NCBI GenBank assembly: GCA_033064195.1
Contig: JARBJD010000323.1
Span: 16,322 to 80,321 of the forward strand
Direction: 5' to 3'
DNA length: 64,000 nucleotides
Source of the DNA: Blattamonas nauphoetae
Lineage: Eukaryota > Preaxostyla > Oxymonadida
Positions within the stretch are counted from its first letter, which is position 1; each line of letters starts with the position of its first letter. Below the pieces are notes generated by a model. That model had not been told where the DNA came from. It saw only the letters and a list, made by a program, of their open reading frames with translations, and did no database searches. This document shows positions 1 through 12,994 of this stretch, one piece after another. The position numbers and the translations under genes were made by a program.

Positions 1-3000
1 TGGGTCGAGTTACGCGATAGTTGGGATTGTTGTGGGAGGAGTGGAAGGAGTAGTGAACAAGAAGGTTGGGTTCTCAGTTCCCGATGAGCCTTGCCGATTG
101 ACGAAAATGACAGGGAGCGAGTTCACAGATGCAGAAAAGACACGAATTGAACTTTCATTTGAAACGCACGCTCTTCTGCGAACACAGACTATTCAATGGT
201 GGTGGAGTCGATAGTTGGGGAAGGAGAAACAGTTCACGAGAAGACACTTGTGTTGAGAACGAACACGAATGGAAAGATTGAACCGATTTCAGTTAAACTG
301 TATCCTCGTGAGGACGACGCGACGAAACTGAAAGGGCAGCTGGAGTTTGGGACTCGGTATTATGTGAAAAGGATTGAGGAAGGATCGACTGAGATCCACA
401 TCGAAACAGCGGCCTCAACATTCTTGACACCTGAAGAACCGATTCGGATTGAAGGAGCAGACTCCTCGCTGGGAGACTCCGAAGGAGAAAGCGGGAGTTG
501 TGGAGTTTTGGGGCGTGGGTTTGTCGAGTGGGAAGGGATACACACTGAAAGTGCAGAAAGAGTCGTCATCGGGAGTGTTGTCTGGAGGAGTGATTGAGTT
601 GGTTGGGACACTCACACCGTCTTCGGGAAGTGAATCGGGTCGGTTCTCGCACACTGAGGAGATCTTTCGGAGTGTCCGCTGCTCGTATTTCATATGGGTC
701 GAGTTACGCGATAGTTGGGATTGTTGTGGGAGGAGTGGAAGGAGTAGTGAACAAGAAGGTTGGGTTCTCAGTTCCCGATGAGCCTTGCCGATTGACGAAA
801 ATGACAGGGAGCGAGTTCACGGATGCAGAAAAGACGAAGATGGAGCTGTCATTTGAAACGCACGCTCTTTCTGCGAACACAGACTATTCGATGGTGGTGG
901 AGTCGATAGTTGGGGAAGGAGAAACTGTGCACGAGAAGACACTTGTGTTGAGAACGAACACGAATGGAAAGATTGAACCGATTTCAGTTAAACTGTATCC
1001 TCGTGAGGACGACGCGACGAAACTGAAAGGGCAGCTGGAGTTTGGGACTCGGTATTATGTGAAAAGGATTGAGGAAGGATCGACTGAGATCCACATCGAA
1101 ACAGCGGCCTCAACATTCTTGACACCTGAAGAACCGATTCGGATTGAAGGAGCAGACTCCTCGCTGGGAGACTCGAAGGAGAAAGCGGGAGTTGTGGAGT
1201 TTTGGGGCGTGGGTTTGTCGAGTGGGAAGGGATACACACTGAAAGTGCAGAAAGAGTCGTCATCGGGAGTGTTGTCTGGAGGAGTGATTGAGTTGGTTGG
1301 GACACTCACACCGTCTTCGGGAAGTGAATCGGGTCGGTTCTCGCACACTGAGGAGATCTTCGGAGTGTCCGCTGCTCGTATTTCATATGGGTCGAGTTAC
1401 GCGATAGTTGGGATTGTTGTGGGAGGAGTGGAAGGAGTAGTGAACAAGAAGGTTGGGTTCTCAGTTCCCGATGAGCCTTGCCGATTGACGAAAATGACAG
1501 GGAGCGAGTTCACGGATGCAGAAAAGACGAAGATGGAGCTGTCATTTGAAACGCACGCTCTTCTGCGAACACAGACTATTCGATGGTGGTGGAGTCGATA
1601 GTTGGGGAAGGAGAAACTGTGCACGAGAAGACACTTGTGTTGAGAACGAACACGAATGGAAAGATTGAACCGATTTCAGTTAAACTGTATCCTCGTGAGG
1701 ACGACGCGACGAAACTGAAAGGGCAGCTGGAGTTTGGGACTCGGTATTATGTGAAAAGGATTGAGGAAGGATCGACTGAGATCCACATCGAAACAGCGGC
1801 CTCAACATTCTTGACACCTGAAGAACCGATTCGGATTGAAGGAGCAGACTCCTCGCTGGGAGACTCGAAGGAGAAAGCGGGAGTTGTGGAGTTTTGGGGC
1901 GTGGGTTTGTCGAGTGGGAAGGGATACACACTGAAAGTGCAGAAAGAGTCGTCATCGGGAGTGTTGTCTGGAGGAGTGATTGAGTTGGTTGGGACACTCA
2001 CACCGTCTTCGGAAGTGAATCGGGTCGGTTCTCGCACACTGAGGAGATCTTCGGAGTGTCCGCTGCTCGTATTTCATATGGGTCGAGTTACGCGATAGTT
2101 GGGATTGTTGTGGGAGGAGTGGAAGGAGTAGTGAACAAGAAGGTTGGGTTCTCAGTTCCCGATGAGCCTTGCCGATTGACGAAAATGACAGGGAGCGAGT
2201 TCACGGATGCAGAAAAGACGAAGATGGAGCTGTCATTTGAAACGCACGCTCTTTCTGCGAACACAGACTATTCAATGGTGGTGGAGTCGATAGTTGGGGA
2301 AGGAGAAACTGTGCACGAGAAGACACTTGTGTTGAGAACGAACACGAATGGAAAGATTGAACCGATTTCAGTTAAACTGTATCCTCGTGGGACGACGCGA
2401 CGAAACTGAAAGGGCAGCTGGAGTTTGGGACTCGGTATTATGTGAAAAGGATTGAGGAAGGATCGACTGAGATCCACATCGAAACAGCGGCCTCAACATT
2501 CTTGACACCTGAAGAACCGATTCGGATTGAAGGAGCAGACTCCTCGCTGGGAGACTCGAAGGAGAAAGCGGGAGTTGTGGAGTTTTGGGGCGTGGGTTTG
2601 TCGAGTGGGAAGGGATACACACTGAAAGTGCAGAAAGAGTCGTCATCGGGAGTGTTGTCTGGAGGAGTGATTGAGTTGGTTGGGACACTCACACCGTCTT
2701 CGGGAAGTGAATCGGGTCGGTTCTCGCACACTGAGGAGATCTTCGGAGTGTCCGCTGCTCGTATTTCATATGGGTCGAGTTACGCGATAGTTGGGATTGT
2801 TGTGGGAGGAGTGGAAGGAGTAGTGAACAAGAAGGTTGGGTTCTCAGTTCCCGATGAGCCTTGCCGATTGACGAAAATGACAGGGAGCGAGTTCACAGAT
2901 GCAGAAAAGACACGAATTGAACTTTCATTTGAAACGCACGCTCTTTCTGCGAACACAGACTATTCAATGGTGGTGGAGTCGATAGTTGGGGAAGGAGAAA

Positions 3001-5317
3001 CAGTTCACGAGAAGACACTTGTGTTGAGAACGAACACGAATGGAAAGATTGAACCGATTTCAGTTAAACTGTATCCTCGTGAGGACGACGCGACGAAACT
3101 GAAAGGGCAGCTGGAGTTTGGGACTCGGTATTATGTGAAAAGGATTGAGGAAGGATCGACTGAGATCCACATCGAAACAGCGGCCTCAACATTCTTGACA
3201 CCTGAAGAACCGATTCGGATTGAAGGAGCAGACTCCTCGCTGGGAGACTCGAAGGAGAAAGCGGGAGTTGTGGAGTTTTGGGGCGTGGGTTTGTCGAGTG
3301 GGAAGGGATACACACTGAAAGTGCAGAAAGAGTCGTCATCGGGAGTGTTGTCTGGAGGAGTGATTGAGTTGGTTGGGACACTCACACCGTCTTCGGGAAG
3401 TGAATCGGGTCGGTTCTCGCACACTGAGGAGATCTTCGGAGTGTCCGCTGCTCGTATTTCATATGGGTCGAGTTACGCGATAGTTGGGATTGTTGTGGGA
3501 GGAGTGGAAGGAGTAGTGAACAAGAAGGTTGGGTTCTCAGTTCCCGATGAGCCTTGCCGATTGACGAAAATGACAGGGAGCGAGTTCACGGATGCAGAAA
3601 AGACGAAGATGGAGCTGTCATTTGAAACGCACGCTCTTTCTGCGAACACAGACTATTCGATGGTGGTGGAGTCGATAGTTGGGGAAGGAGAAACTGTGCA
3701 CGAGAAGACACTTGTGTTGAGAACGAACACGAATGGAAAGATTGAACCGATTTCAGTTAAACTGTATCCTCGTGAGGACGACGCGACGAAACTGAAAGGG
3801 CAGCTGGAGTTTGGGACTCGGTATTATGTGAAAAGGATTGAGGAAGGATCGACTGAGATCCACATCGAAACAGCGGCCTCAACATTCTTGACACCTGAAG
3901 AACCGATTCGGATTGAAGGAGCAGACTCCTCGCTGGGAGACTCCGAAGGAGAAAGCGGGAGTTGTGGAGTTTTGGGGCGTGGGTTTGTCGAGTGGGAAGG
4001 GATACACACTGAAAGTGCAGAAAGAGTCGTCATCGGGAGTGTTGTCTGGAGGAGTGATTGAGTTGGTTGGGACACTCACACCGTCTTCGGGAAGTGAATC
4101 GGGTCGGTTCTCGCACACTGAGGAGATCTTCGGAGTGTCCGCTGCTCGTATTTCATATGGGTCGAGTTACGCGATAGTTGGGATTGTTGTGGGAGGAGTG
4201 GAAGGAGTAGTGAACAAGAAGGTTGGGTTCTCAGTTCCCGATGAGCCTTGCCGATTGACGAAAATGACAGGGAGCGAGTTCACGGATGCAGAAAAGACGA
4301 AGATGGAGCTGTCATTTGAAACGCACGCTCTTTCTGCGAACACAGACTATCTGATGGTGGTGGAGTCGATAGTTGGGGAAGGAGAAACTGTGCACGAGAA
4401 GACACTTGTGTTGAGAACGAACACGAATGGAAAGATTGAACCGATTTCAGTTAAACTGTATCCTCGTGGGACGACGCGACGAAACTGAAAGGGCAGCTGG
4501 AGTTTGGGACTCGGTATTATGTGAAAAGGATTGAGGAAGGATCGACTGAGATCCACATCGAAACAGCGGCCTCAACATTCTTGACACCTGAAGAACCGAT
4601 TCGGATTGAAGGAGCAGACTCCTCGCTGGGAGACTCGAAGGAGAAAGCGGGAGTTGTGGAGTTTTGGGGCGTGGGTTTGTCGAGTGGGAAGGGATACACA
4701 CTGAAAGTGCAGAAAGAGTCGTCATCGGGAGTGTTGTCTGGAGGAGTGATTGAGTTGGTTGGGACACTCACACCGTCTTCGGGAAGTGAATCGGGTCGGT
4801 TCTCGCACACTGAGGAGATCTTCGGAGTGTCCGCTGCTCGTATTTCATATGGGTCGAGTTACGCGATAGTTGGGATTGTTGTGGGAGGAGTGGAAGGAGT
4901 AGTGAACAAGAAGGTTGGGTTCTCAGTTCCCGATGAGCCTTGCCGATTGACGAAAATGACAGGGAGCGAGTTCACAGATGCAGAAAAGACACGAATTGAA
5001 CTTTCATTTGAAACGCACGCTCTTTCTGCGAACACAGACTATTCAATGGTGGTGGAGTCGATAGTTGGGGAAGGAGAAACAGTTCACGAGAAGACACTTG
5101 TGTTGAGAACGAACACGAATGGAAAGATTGAACCGATTTCAGTTAAACTGTATCCTCGTGAGGACGACGCGACGAAACTGAAAGGGCAGCTGGAGTTTGG
5201 GACTCGGTATTATGTGAAAAGGATTGAGGAAGGATCGACTGAGATCCACATCGAAACAGCGGCCTCAACATTCTTGACACCTGAAGAACCGATTCGGATT
5301 GAAGGAGCAGACTCCTC
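1..5317 (+). repeat. Tandem array of ~692-bp coding repeats (about 7.7 units)
   Basis: The landmark TGGGTCGAGTTACG recurs at 1, 695, 1388, 2079, 2771, 3464, 4158 and 4850, a period of 691-694 bp. By eye the units are almost identical. Two variants of one block exist: 'acgaattgaactttc' near 142, 2,909 and 4,988, and 'aagatggagctgtc' in the other units. Each unit encodes about 231 residues made of two related ~115-residue modules, one opening near F-S-V-P-D-E-P and the other near F-L-T-P-E-E-P. The array starts before the window. Its last unit is cut at 5,317 by an insertion and the array resumes at 9,936. Confidence 0.97.
1..5317 (+). pseudogene. Ectodomain repeats of receptor-like gene, frame broken
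   Basis: This is the repeated extracellular part of the receptor-like gene that continues at 9,936-12,395 and 15,437-17,211. The modules are beta-strand-like (alternating hydrophobic residues, Gly/Ser loops) and may be Ig-like, but I cannot name a family. The frame breaks at single-base differences from the consensus unit: a lost T near 172 and 1,557, an extra C near 474 and 3,942, an extra T near 666, a lost G near 2,020, and a lost A near 2,387 and 4,466. The longest unbroken stretch is 2,442-4,061. The two units after 9,936 carry none of these indels. Opposite-strand ORFs here are shadows of the repeat. It could be a pseudogene or a gene with errors in a hard-to-assemble repeat. Confidence 0.8.
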
Positions 5318-5639
5318 CAAGACAAACGAGTGCTCATCAACACAGTGAATATCCCATGAAGTGTAGTACGGGCTGGCCGATCATGAGATTCAAGGAAACA
5401 AAATAAAAGATTTATCTGTCCCTAATAAACCCAACGGGGAACTTAGAGTTCACAGGTTGGTTTACCCCAAAATGGGGCCGTTGATGAAGCAAAAAAAGGT
5501 AATGTGGGCAAGAAATCCCTAACAGGGAACAAAAACTTGCCAAATGGTCTAAATAGACGAAGTGAAGTGAAAAAGCCAGAACTTGCCAGGTTGTGTGGCA
5601 GAGCTCAAGGTTGATGAGCACTCGTTTGTCTTGGAGGAG
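5312..5639. mobile_element. ~328-bp MITE-like unit with 30-bp perfect terminal inverted repeats
   Basis: The left end CTCCTCCAAGACAAACGAG (5,312-5,330) is the exact reverse complement of 5,621-5,639. The match continues inwards through tgctcatcaac, giving about 30 bp. The interior is non-coding. Immediately after it, TTCCCCCTGGTCACTCCAAG (5,640 onwards) starts a second, related terminal repeat whose partner lies at 9,85x-9,936. The unit therefore sits in a TIR-to-TIR junction at the left edge of the 4.6-kb insertion. Confidence 0.7.
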
Positions 5640-8600
5640 TTCCCCCTGGTCACTCCAAGTCCAAACGAGGGCTCATCAACACAGTGAATGTTGAAAGGTA
5701 AAGCTATGAAGAAGCAAAAGAGAGAATAGAAAGGAAGAAGCCTTCTTGTGTTTGCTTTGATTCGATGATCAATATGGCCGTGAACCCCATCGGGGCTGCC
5801 ACCTCCTGATAGCAAGTTCTGATACTCCGACATTGGTGGGGAGTTGAGTTGATACTTCTGGCTGTGATGTGAGAGCCCCATCCCATCTGAAAGTGCATTA
5901 CATGCCCAAGGTTACAGGATTCTTTCGAAGAAGGAGACGCCCCTCCACTTCACGAAAGTGTATTGCTTGCCTGAGTTTTATGGGACTCTTTCAAGAAGGA
6001 GACGCCCCCACATCACAATTTCTCAACCCAACTCCCCCTCTTCGACCCGAATTGGTCCCAGCTCTCGTCCGTCCTCTCTCTTCTCGCTTTTCAAATCGAG
6101 TGAGGACATGCGCTGACGAGAGTCTCCTTCTTGTACTGCCATGTTGATGGACCTTCACATCAACATACTCTGACGAATCAAGCAATTGTTGTCGCGATTT
6201 CTGTCCACCCGCCTTCCTGCTCGCTTTTTAAATCGATGTCTGTTCAACTTGGCGAGGGAGCCATTGGTGACGCCATGTACTTGCTCGTCGAGACCCTGAA
6301 CCTCCGCTCCTCACTCATCCTTCATACTGACAACTTCTTTGTAAGGAGCGATGCGTGAAGAACGATGGACCGTATACGATCTGTTCATGACAGTTTGTCC
6401 TGTGATATAGTCCCACTCCCATCGCCGACACCTCCATTTCATCAATCCATCTCCCTCACATTGATTGATGATCCCCTTCATCGAGAATCTTTTCCAGAGA
6501 ATGTGTCTGCGCGTGTTTGAGAAGGATGACGAACGTTGTTTGTTGTCAGTCAATCATCCATCTACATCTTAGAGTTCCTCCTCGACACAGTATCGATCAA
6601 TTGTCTCCGTTCCCGTAGTTGTACATTGGCGTGGTTTAAACAGCAGAGCATTCTGTCCTTTTTCATCATAGCACTCGAAAGTGGCACCTCGGAGAAACAA
6701 ATAGATCACAATCTCCTGGCTGTCCACATCAAATTTGAATGTGAGAGCGATGTGGGAGGTTCTACAAATCTCATTCGCAGTCCGAATCCTTCTGATGCTA
6801 ACGAAGGTCTGTTTGGATTCTAATGTGTGGCTGAATCGAAGAAGCAGTCCTGATTTACTTTTAATCAATTTCACATCCGATCCACACTCTGTCGATATCT
6901 TCAATCGAGCTCCTTCACAACTCCACTCCCATCTCTAATCAATAAGACACCTTGCTTGTTAACAATCCCGTATTCAAAGGGATCTTTGGAGAGTTGCTCA
7001 TCGCACCATCATCGTGATAAAGAGAAGTCCATCTGGTCGTGTTCAAGTCTTGTCAGACGTACAGGGATTCCGATACCACCAGCGAGAGGATTTGACAGAT
7101 AATATGGCAGGTGTAGTTCAAGAAAACTGATCCGTCAAAGGACCCCTTCCAACTACCAAAGAGCGAACCAATATCCACTACATATGACGATTCCATTTGT
7201 TGTGTTGAATATAAGTTGAGGCGACTGCGACGGGAGAGCGATCAATGATGTATTGCTGTGGTTGTATCACGTACAACCAAATCAGAGACGAAGATGGAAA
7301 TCTTGTTCCTCTTCACTTCTCCAAATTCAATCTTTCACGAACCCAAAACGGTCCTGGTGTTGTTGAGGCAGAAGCAGATCGGCCTTTTACTTAAGTCACG
7401 GTTGTCAATCCAACCTAAAGTTGCCCTTCTTCGAACAGACGCATCGAGTTCGCTTCTGGAGCGTCTTCCTGATCCACAACGGACACTCATTTCCTCCTGA
7501 GATGAGTCACTTCCGATTTGGAGACATTCCCATGAATCGAAGAGCCCTTCCAACTTCCATCTTCACACAGAAGACCTATTCCGATTCTGTCTTCCGTCCA
7601 GTCCACACACTGAACCGCACAACGGGTTGTATTCTCACACATCGGGATCGCTTTCGATTCGCCCCGAGCAACTGGTGTTTCTTTTTGATGTTGTGGATGA
7701 TGTGAACATGAAGGGAGTGGTTGAGAGATATGATAGAAGACTTGATTTCGACTTGTTCGAACTCACAGTTTCTGAACCTTTCACACTTTCTGATCTCCAT
7801 TCAAATCCTCTAGTTCGAGACCGTCCGAGGGAGGCCTCTCCCCTTTTGGCGTGAGGGAGATGGGCACGAATGTGTCTGTCGTATTGTCAATGTCGCTTCC
7901 CGCGAATGTCGCAGACTCGGTGAGTCGGACTCGCTCATCGTTATCGCGGCCTGGTGCTATATTCACATTTCTGAAGAATAGCCTCATAAACAGTCTGTTT
8001 TCTGCTTCCAATTCTTTGACAACTTCAGGCTTGATTTCCACATCCACCGTTTCTGAAGCCGTTTCAGAATGTTGTTCCCAAGTTTGAGTGAAAGCTCCTC
8101 TGCACATCTTCGCAAAGAATCGTTCGAAGTTCGTTCCCGCTGTTTATTGTTTGTCCAATTTTGGTGCGTTCTTCCTGCGAAAAGTGAAATATTCCATGCT
8201 TCTTGTGTCGAGTTGGTTGTAGAATGAGAATGTTTTTCCCACTTGAAATTTCTGTTACACCCGCATCAAGATTCTCCAGTTAATGATCTGTGTGATCAGA
8301 TACTGCCCGCTATTCAGCCTTTCGACACGACCGAGGTGGTGCGATTCTTGACTCGTAATAGAGACATCGATGAGAGATGTTCACGATGTGGTTGCATATC
8401 AATATCTCACAGTGTGTAGGAAAAACATGATTCGATGGACAGAATGATATCCGGACGGTCCTGGATCGTTTGCGATCCAGTCGTTGCAAATCCGCGTAAG
8501 GTTAGCCTTGAGAAATACTGCATTCCATTCACACAAGAAAACAATTGGTAATTTGAGTGAGTTAGTCATGCGAAGTCACACGTCGTTCCTCCAAATGTCA

Positions 8601-9935
8601 GGATTTGGAGGCCACGAGTTGCAGACATCGAATGAGCTGCAATTCAGTCAGTGAGATCAACGGTCCTCCAAGCATCATCGTTCATTGTTGTTGAAATCTC
8701 GAAGCGGAAACCAGCAACTGGTTAGGGAACGTCTAAATTCTCGATCTGATGTAAAATTCCTCCAGGCGATCAGAAAATCTCCCTCTGTCGGTCCGTACCC
8801 GTTAACAACCAACATTAACGATCGTGGTCGATTTATGGAGTCTGAGGGACGTCCAGACTCAGCTTGCGTTCGATCGGATCATCGGACATGATCCACTGGT
8901 CTAGTCTCTTGAACGCGACCGTCAAGCCCTTCTAAAACTTGTGGTGTGATGCCCTGATGAGTTTGATACTTGCAAACGGCGATGTGTGCCACCATTCTCC
9001 TTTGTTTCCTCACTGTGTGGCGATATCACTGAGCAGCGATTCCTGAATGAGATTCTGCTGCGCGAGATATATCCGGGCACTGTCCGCTTTGTCATGTATT
9101 TTGAGGATGGGTCTCGTACCCTTTTTCATCCTTTGCGTTGGTGAGTAGAATTTAAAGTATCACGATTGGTGAGCAGTTGGTAAAGTCTCTGGGGTCAATA
9201 CGAGTGTTCGACACGATTTCGAACCGGCATTTCGTCCAACTTCCCCAGCGAGTGGGATGACCAACGTCCTAATTTGTCCCAACACAAGTCCGATCCCACG
9301 GAGTTCGACATGCACGAAATAGAATGTGTCACTACCAATAGCAACTAGAAGATGAGACTCGATTGTGAGTATCACTCGAATTCGTGCCAGCGGACTTCTA
9401 AACGCCTTGTCTTAGGCACTTCAGTTCGAACGGTATTTCATCGAGAAATATGAGCTATTCGACAAAAATTTCAAGATGTGACAGTAACGCTGATATAGTT
9501 CCGAATGATATCCGAGATAGAAGAAATCCCGGTTCACCTCCTCGTCTTCCTTGTTCGCTGTGCTTGTCCTCTTCTGGTTGAGAAGTGTAGTCTTCTGTCC
9601 TGTCCCTGCATAAAATTTTTTGATTCTTTTGCAAGATGAACCTCGTAGCAATCATCTCCAGTGATTATGAGGTGTATTCAATGAATGAACTTCTTCGCTG
9701 GATACAGAAATGACTGAATGGTGTTGGGTTGAATAAACAGCCAGTTCGTCTTTCTGTGCGCTCGTGATAAGGAATTGAGACAAAAAATTTGATTCACAGC
9801 AATATAGTTTTGTAAAAAGACGAGGAGGTCTATATATTTGTTTTAAGAATCTCAGATCGGCCAGCCCGTACTACACTTCATGGGATATTCACTGTGTTGA
9901 TGAGCCCTCGTTTGGACTTGGAGTGACCAGGGGGA
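5318..9935. mobile_element. 4.6-kb composite insertion inside the repeat array
   Basis: The repeat unit is interrupted between 'gcag ACTCCTC' (5,311-5,317) and 'ACTCCTC gctggg' (9,936-9,942), so a 7-bp direct duplication ACTCCTC probably flanks the insertion. The two ends carry an inverted repeat of ~55 bp (caaacgag[t/g]gctcatcaac, then acagtgaatatccc and gtagtacgggctggccgatc). No transposase was recognised. Weak ORFs exist on both strands but none reads as an intact gene. The element class is unclear; the short interior copy at 5,312-5,639 shows it is at least two related units joined end to end. Confidence 0.75.
6300..8110 (-). other. Interior of 4.6-kb insertion: possible decayed coding
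   Basis: Minus-strand frames at 6,569-6,904 (111 codons) and 7,781-8,107 (108 codons) have protein-like composition, with acidic/hydrophobic alternation and few low-complexity runs. They are interrupted and match no family I recognise. A plus-strand frame at 7,627-7,854 is equally plausible. I see no DDE or zinc-finger motif. The rest of the insertion (8,110-9,850) shows nothing I can support. Confidence 0.2.
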
Positions 9936-11283
9936 ACTCCTCGCTGGGAGACTCGAAGGAGAAAGCGGGAGTTGTGGAGTTTTGGGGCGTGGGTTTGTCG
10001 AGTGGGAAGGGATACACACTGAAAGTGCAGAAAGAGTCGTCATCGGGAGTGTTGTCTGGAGGAGTGATTGAGTTGGTTGGGACACTCACACCGTCTTCGG
10101 GAAGTGAATCGGGTCGGTTCTCGCACACTGAGGAGATCTTCGGAGTGTCCGCTGCTCGTATTTCATATGGGTCGAGTTACGCGATAGTTGGGATTGTTGT
10201 GGGAGGAGTGGAAGGAGTAGTGAACAAGAAGGTTGGGTTCTCAGTTCCCGATGAGCCTTGCCGATTGACGAAAATGACAGGGAGCGAGTTCACGGATGCA
10301 GAAAAGACGAAGATGGAGCTGTCATTTGAAACGCACGCTCTTTCTGCGAACACAGACTATTCGATGGTGGTGGAGTCGATAGTTGGGGAAGGAGAAACTG
10401 TGCACGAGAAGACACTTGTGTTGAGAACGAACACGAATGGAAAGATTGAACCGATTTCAGTTAAACTGTATCCTCGTGAGGACGACGCGACGAAACTGAA
10501 AGGGCAGCTGGAGTTTGGGACTCGGTATTATGTGAAAAGGATTGAGGAAGGATCGACTGAGATCCACATCGAAACAGCGGCCTCAACATTCTTGACACCT
10601 GAAGAACCGATTCGGATTGAAGGAGCAGACTCCTCGCTGGGAGACTCGAAGGAGAAAGCGGGAGTTGTGGAGTTTTGGGGCGTGGGTTTGTCGAGTGGGA
10701 AGGGATACACACTGAAAGTGCAGAAAGAGTCGTCATCGGGAGTGTTGTCTGGAGGAGTGATTGAGTTGGTTGGGACACTCACACCGTCTTCGGGAAGTGA
10801 ATCGGGTCGGTTCTCGCACACTGAGGAGATCTTCGGAGTGTCCGCTGCTCGTATTTCATATGGGTCGAGTTACGCGATAGTTGGGATTGTTGTGGGAGGA
10901 GTGGAAGGAGTAGTGAACAAGAAGGTTGGGTTCTCAGTTCCCGATGAGCCTTGCCGATTGACGAAAATGACAGGGAGCGAGTTCACGGATGCAGAAAAGA
11001 CGAAGATGGAGCTGTCATTTGAAACGCACGCTCTTTCTGCGAACACAGACTATTCGATGGTGGTGGAGTCGATAGTTGGGGAAGGAGAAACTGTGCACGA
11101 GAAGACACTTGTGTTGAGAACGAACACGAATGGAAAGATTGAACCGATTTCAGTTAAACTGTATCCTCGTGAGGACGACGCGACGAAACTGAAAGGGCAG
11201 CTGGAGTTTGGGACTCGGTATTATGTGAAAAGGATTGAGGAAGGATCGACTGAGATCCACATCGAAACAGCGGCCTCAACATT
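9936..11283 (+). repeat. Two further ~693-bp repeat units after the insertion
   Basis: The landmark TGGGTCGAGTTACG recurs at 10,168 and 10,861. The frame is open through both units. The last unit diverges after the sequence for A-A-S-T-F at ~11,283, where the text changes from the repeat's L-T-P-E-E-P to N-T-P-D-E-P and enters unique sequence. Confidence 0.95.
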
Positions 11284-12395
11284 CAACACGCCGGATGAGC
11301 CTGCCCGAATTGAAGATTGTGTCTTTCGACATCTCAACAAAGATCGAACAACATTGACACTTGTCTTGACTGGTCAACTGTTGACATCAACTCAATTATC
11401 TGTCTACTTCAGCAACGGTTCTAGCGTGTGGATCCCTCTCACTCCTATGGCAATTGTGAATGACACACACTGTTCAGTTGAATTTCCAGTTGGGAAGGAT
11501 GAGAATACATCCACACTCGCTTTTGGAAAGAAGTACACGCTCCAACGAGATGGTGGGTCAGCACATTTTGTCGTCATGAGTGGAATTGTTGTTTCTGTTC
11601 CCAATCCTCCTTCTCTTCATGACATCCATTTCTCTTTTGCGAACGATTTGAACACGAGCTGTGTTGTCGAAGTGGCAGGGAGTGATCTTCTACCCTCGAC
11701 AGAATACAACGTGACACTGAACTCGACGCTGTTCGTGATCGTCCATTTCTCGTCGTCGACGAAAGGAATGTCAGGAGAGACTCAGATTGGATGGGAGGGA
11801 GGACTACAGTTCGTCACAGAATACACAGTGACATCAATACAGCCGCTGAATGAGGACGATGGAGACATCCTGCTTTTGGAGACTGTTTCAGGGGAGACAG
11901 GAAAGCGACCGTCATCTTTCAACATCTTCACAGATTCGTCGTCTTTGGAGGAAAGTCCGTTTTGTGGAGATTTGGAGAGAGCATGCTCGTCGATCTCTGA
12001 AGTGTGGAAGATTGTTTCCGGACTTGTGATTGTTCGACCGACGATTGAGATTGTGGACTCAGTGAGGATGAAAGAAGGGATTCGGATTGTCGGAGGGATG
12101 CACGTTGTGATTCGAAATGGGACTAGTTCTGAACCGTCACTGATCGTTCCTTCGTCATTCTCTCTGGACTCGCTGTCAGCTGTGATTGTTGTGGACGCGT
12201 CTGGATTCCTCGAGCTTCGGAATGTGGATGTGTGGCTTGAATCATCTGATCCATCGTTTGTCTTCATCTCTGCGACACAAGCGACGATCATCCTGCGCGA
12301 AGGAATCATCACTGGACCAAAATCGTCTCCAACTCAAAACGAGGAAGAAACTGAAGATGTCTGTTCATGGACAAGTGGAGTCCTTCAGTTATCAA
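9936..12395 (+). pseudogene. Receptor-like gene, distal ectodomain (5' side of hAT insertion)
   Basis: An open frame of about 820 codons. It holds two repeat units, then unique repeat-like modules (11,284-11,900), then a Ser/Thr/Val-rich segment (12,000-12,395) with short alternating beta-strand motifs such as IRIVGGMHVVIRNGT and LELRNVDVWLE. That segment resembles the right-handed beta-helix (pectin-lyase-like) segments common in large protist surface proteins. It breaks off at the 8-bp target duplication of a hAT element (GTTATCAA, 12,388-12,395). After removing the element the frame continues exactly at 15,437: one base is left over at 12,395 and 15,437 supplies codon position 2. The protein should lie outside the cell, probably in adhesion or sensing. 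The product is not recognised by name. Confidence 0.8.
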
Positions 12396-12994
12396 CAGAC
12401 CTTTGATACATGAGATCAATCAAGCAGAAACTGAGATCGATCGATCTCAGTTCCAGTTTTTGGGACTGAGATCAATGACCTAATTAAGCGTATCTATATT
12501 TGTCTCAATGTTGTATCAAATGGTCAAAATAAGAATCTTGAAAAGCGAAATGGTTGTAGTGTGATAGAATGAACACTGAAAAGAGGGTCAAACGACTTCA
12601 GATTGACAATCGATGTCGTCTTCTCTTCTTTTCGTCCCTTTCGCCTCGCTCTCGCTCCCTCCTCCTCTCTCCTTTTCGCACTCTTCTCGATGTTGCTTTC
12701 GTATCATAATCATTCCGTCCATGCGATCGCGACGTGTTGCTCATTCCACCTCTCGCTGTCCATCCATCAGATGGAGAAGGCGTCGATTCGGTAAGAAGAC
12801 ACGTAACAGTATTCGGTCGATGCAACAACACAGAATCAGAGTGAGTGGGCGGAGAGGGGTGTGAAGTGCGTGTTGTGTGGTGTGGTGAATTCTTTCCCAG
12901 GTGACTGTTTCCTGCTCCTCCGATCTTCCCGTTGATCCCTTGGTCGTAGTCGTCCTCTTCTTCCTCTTTTTTCTTGGCAGCTGCTTCGGCTGTT

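Noticed and set aside
360-5343. Recurring minus-strand frames of 66-110 codons throughout the repeat array
   Set aside because: They are antisense shadows repeated with each 692-bp unit, Ser/Pro-rich and without starts or motifs of their own.
5316-9940. Separate genes annotated on both sides of the 4.6-kb insertion
   Set aside because: The repeat units on either side match the same coding repeat, so they are one interrupted gene.
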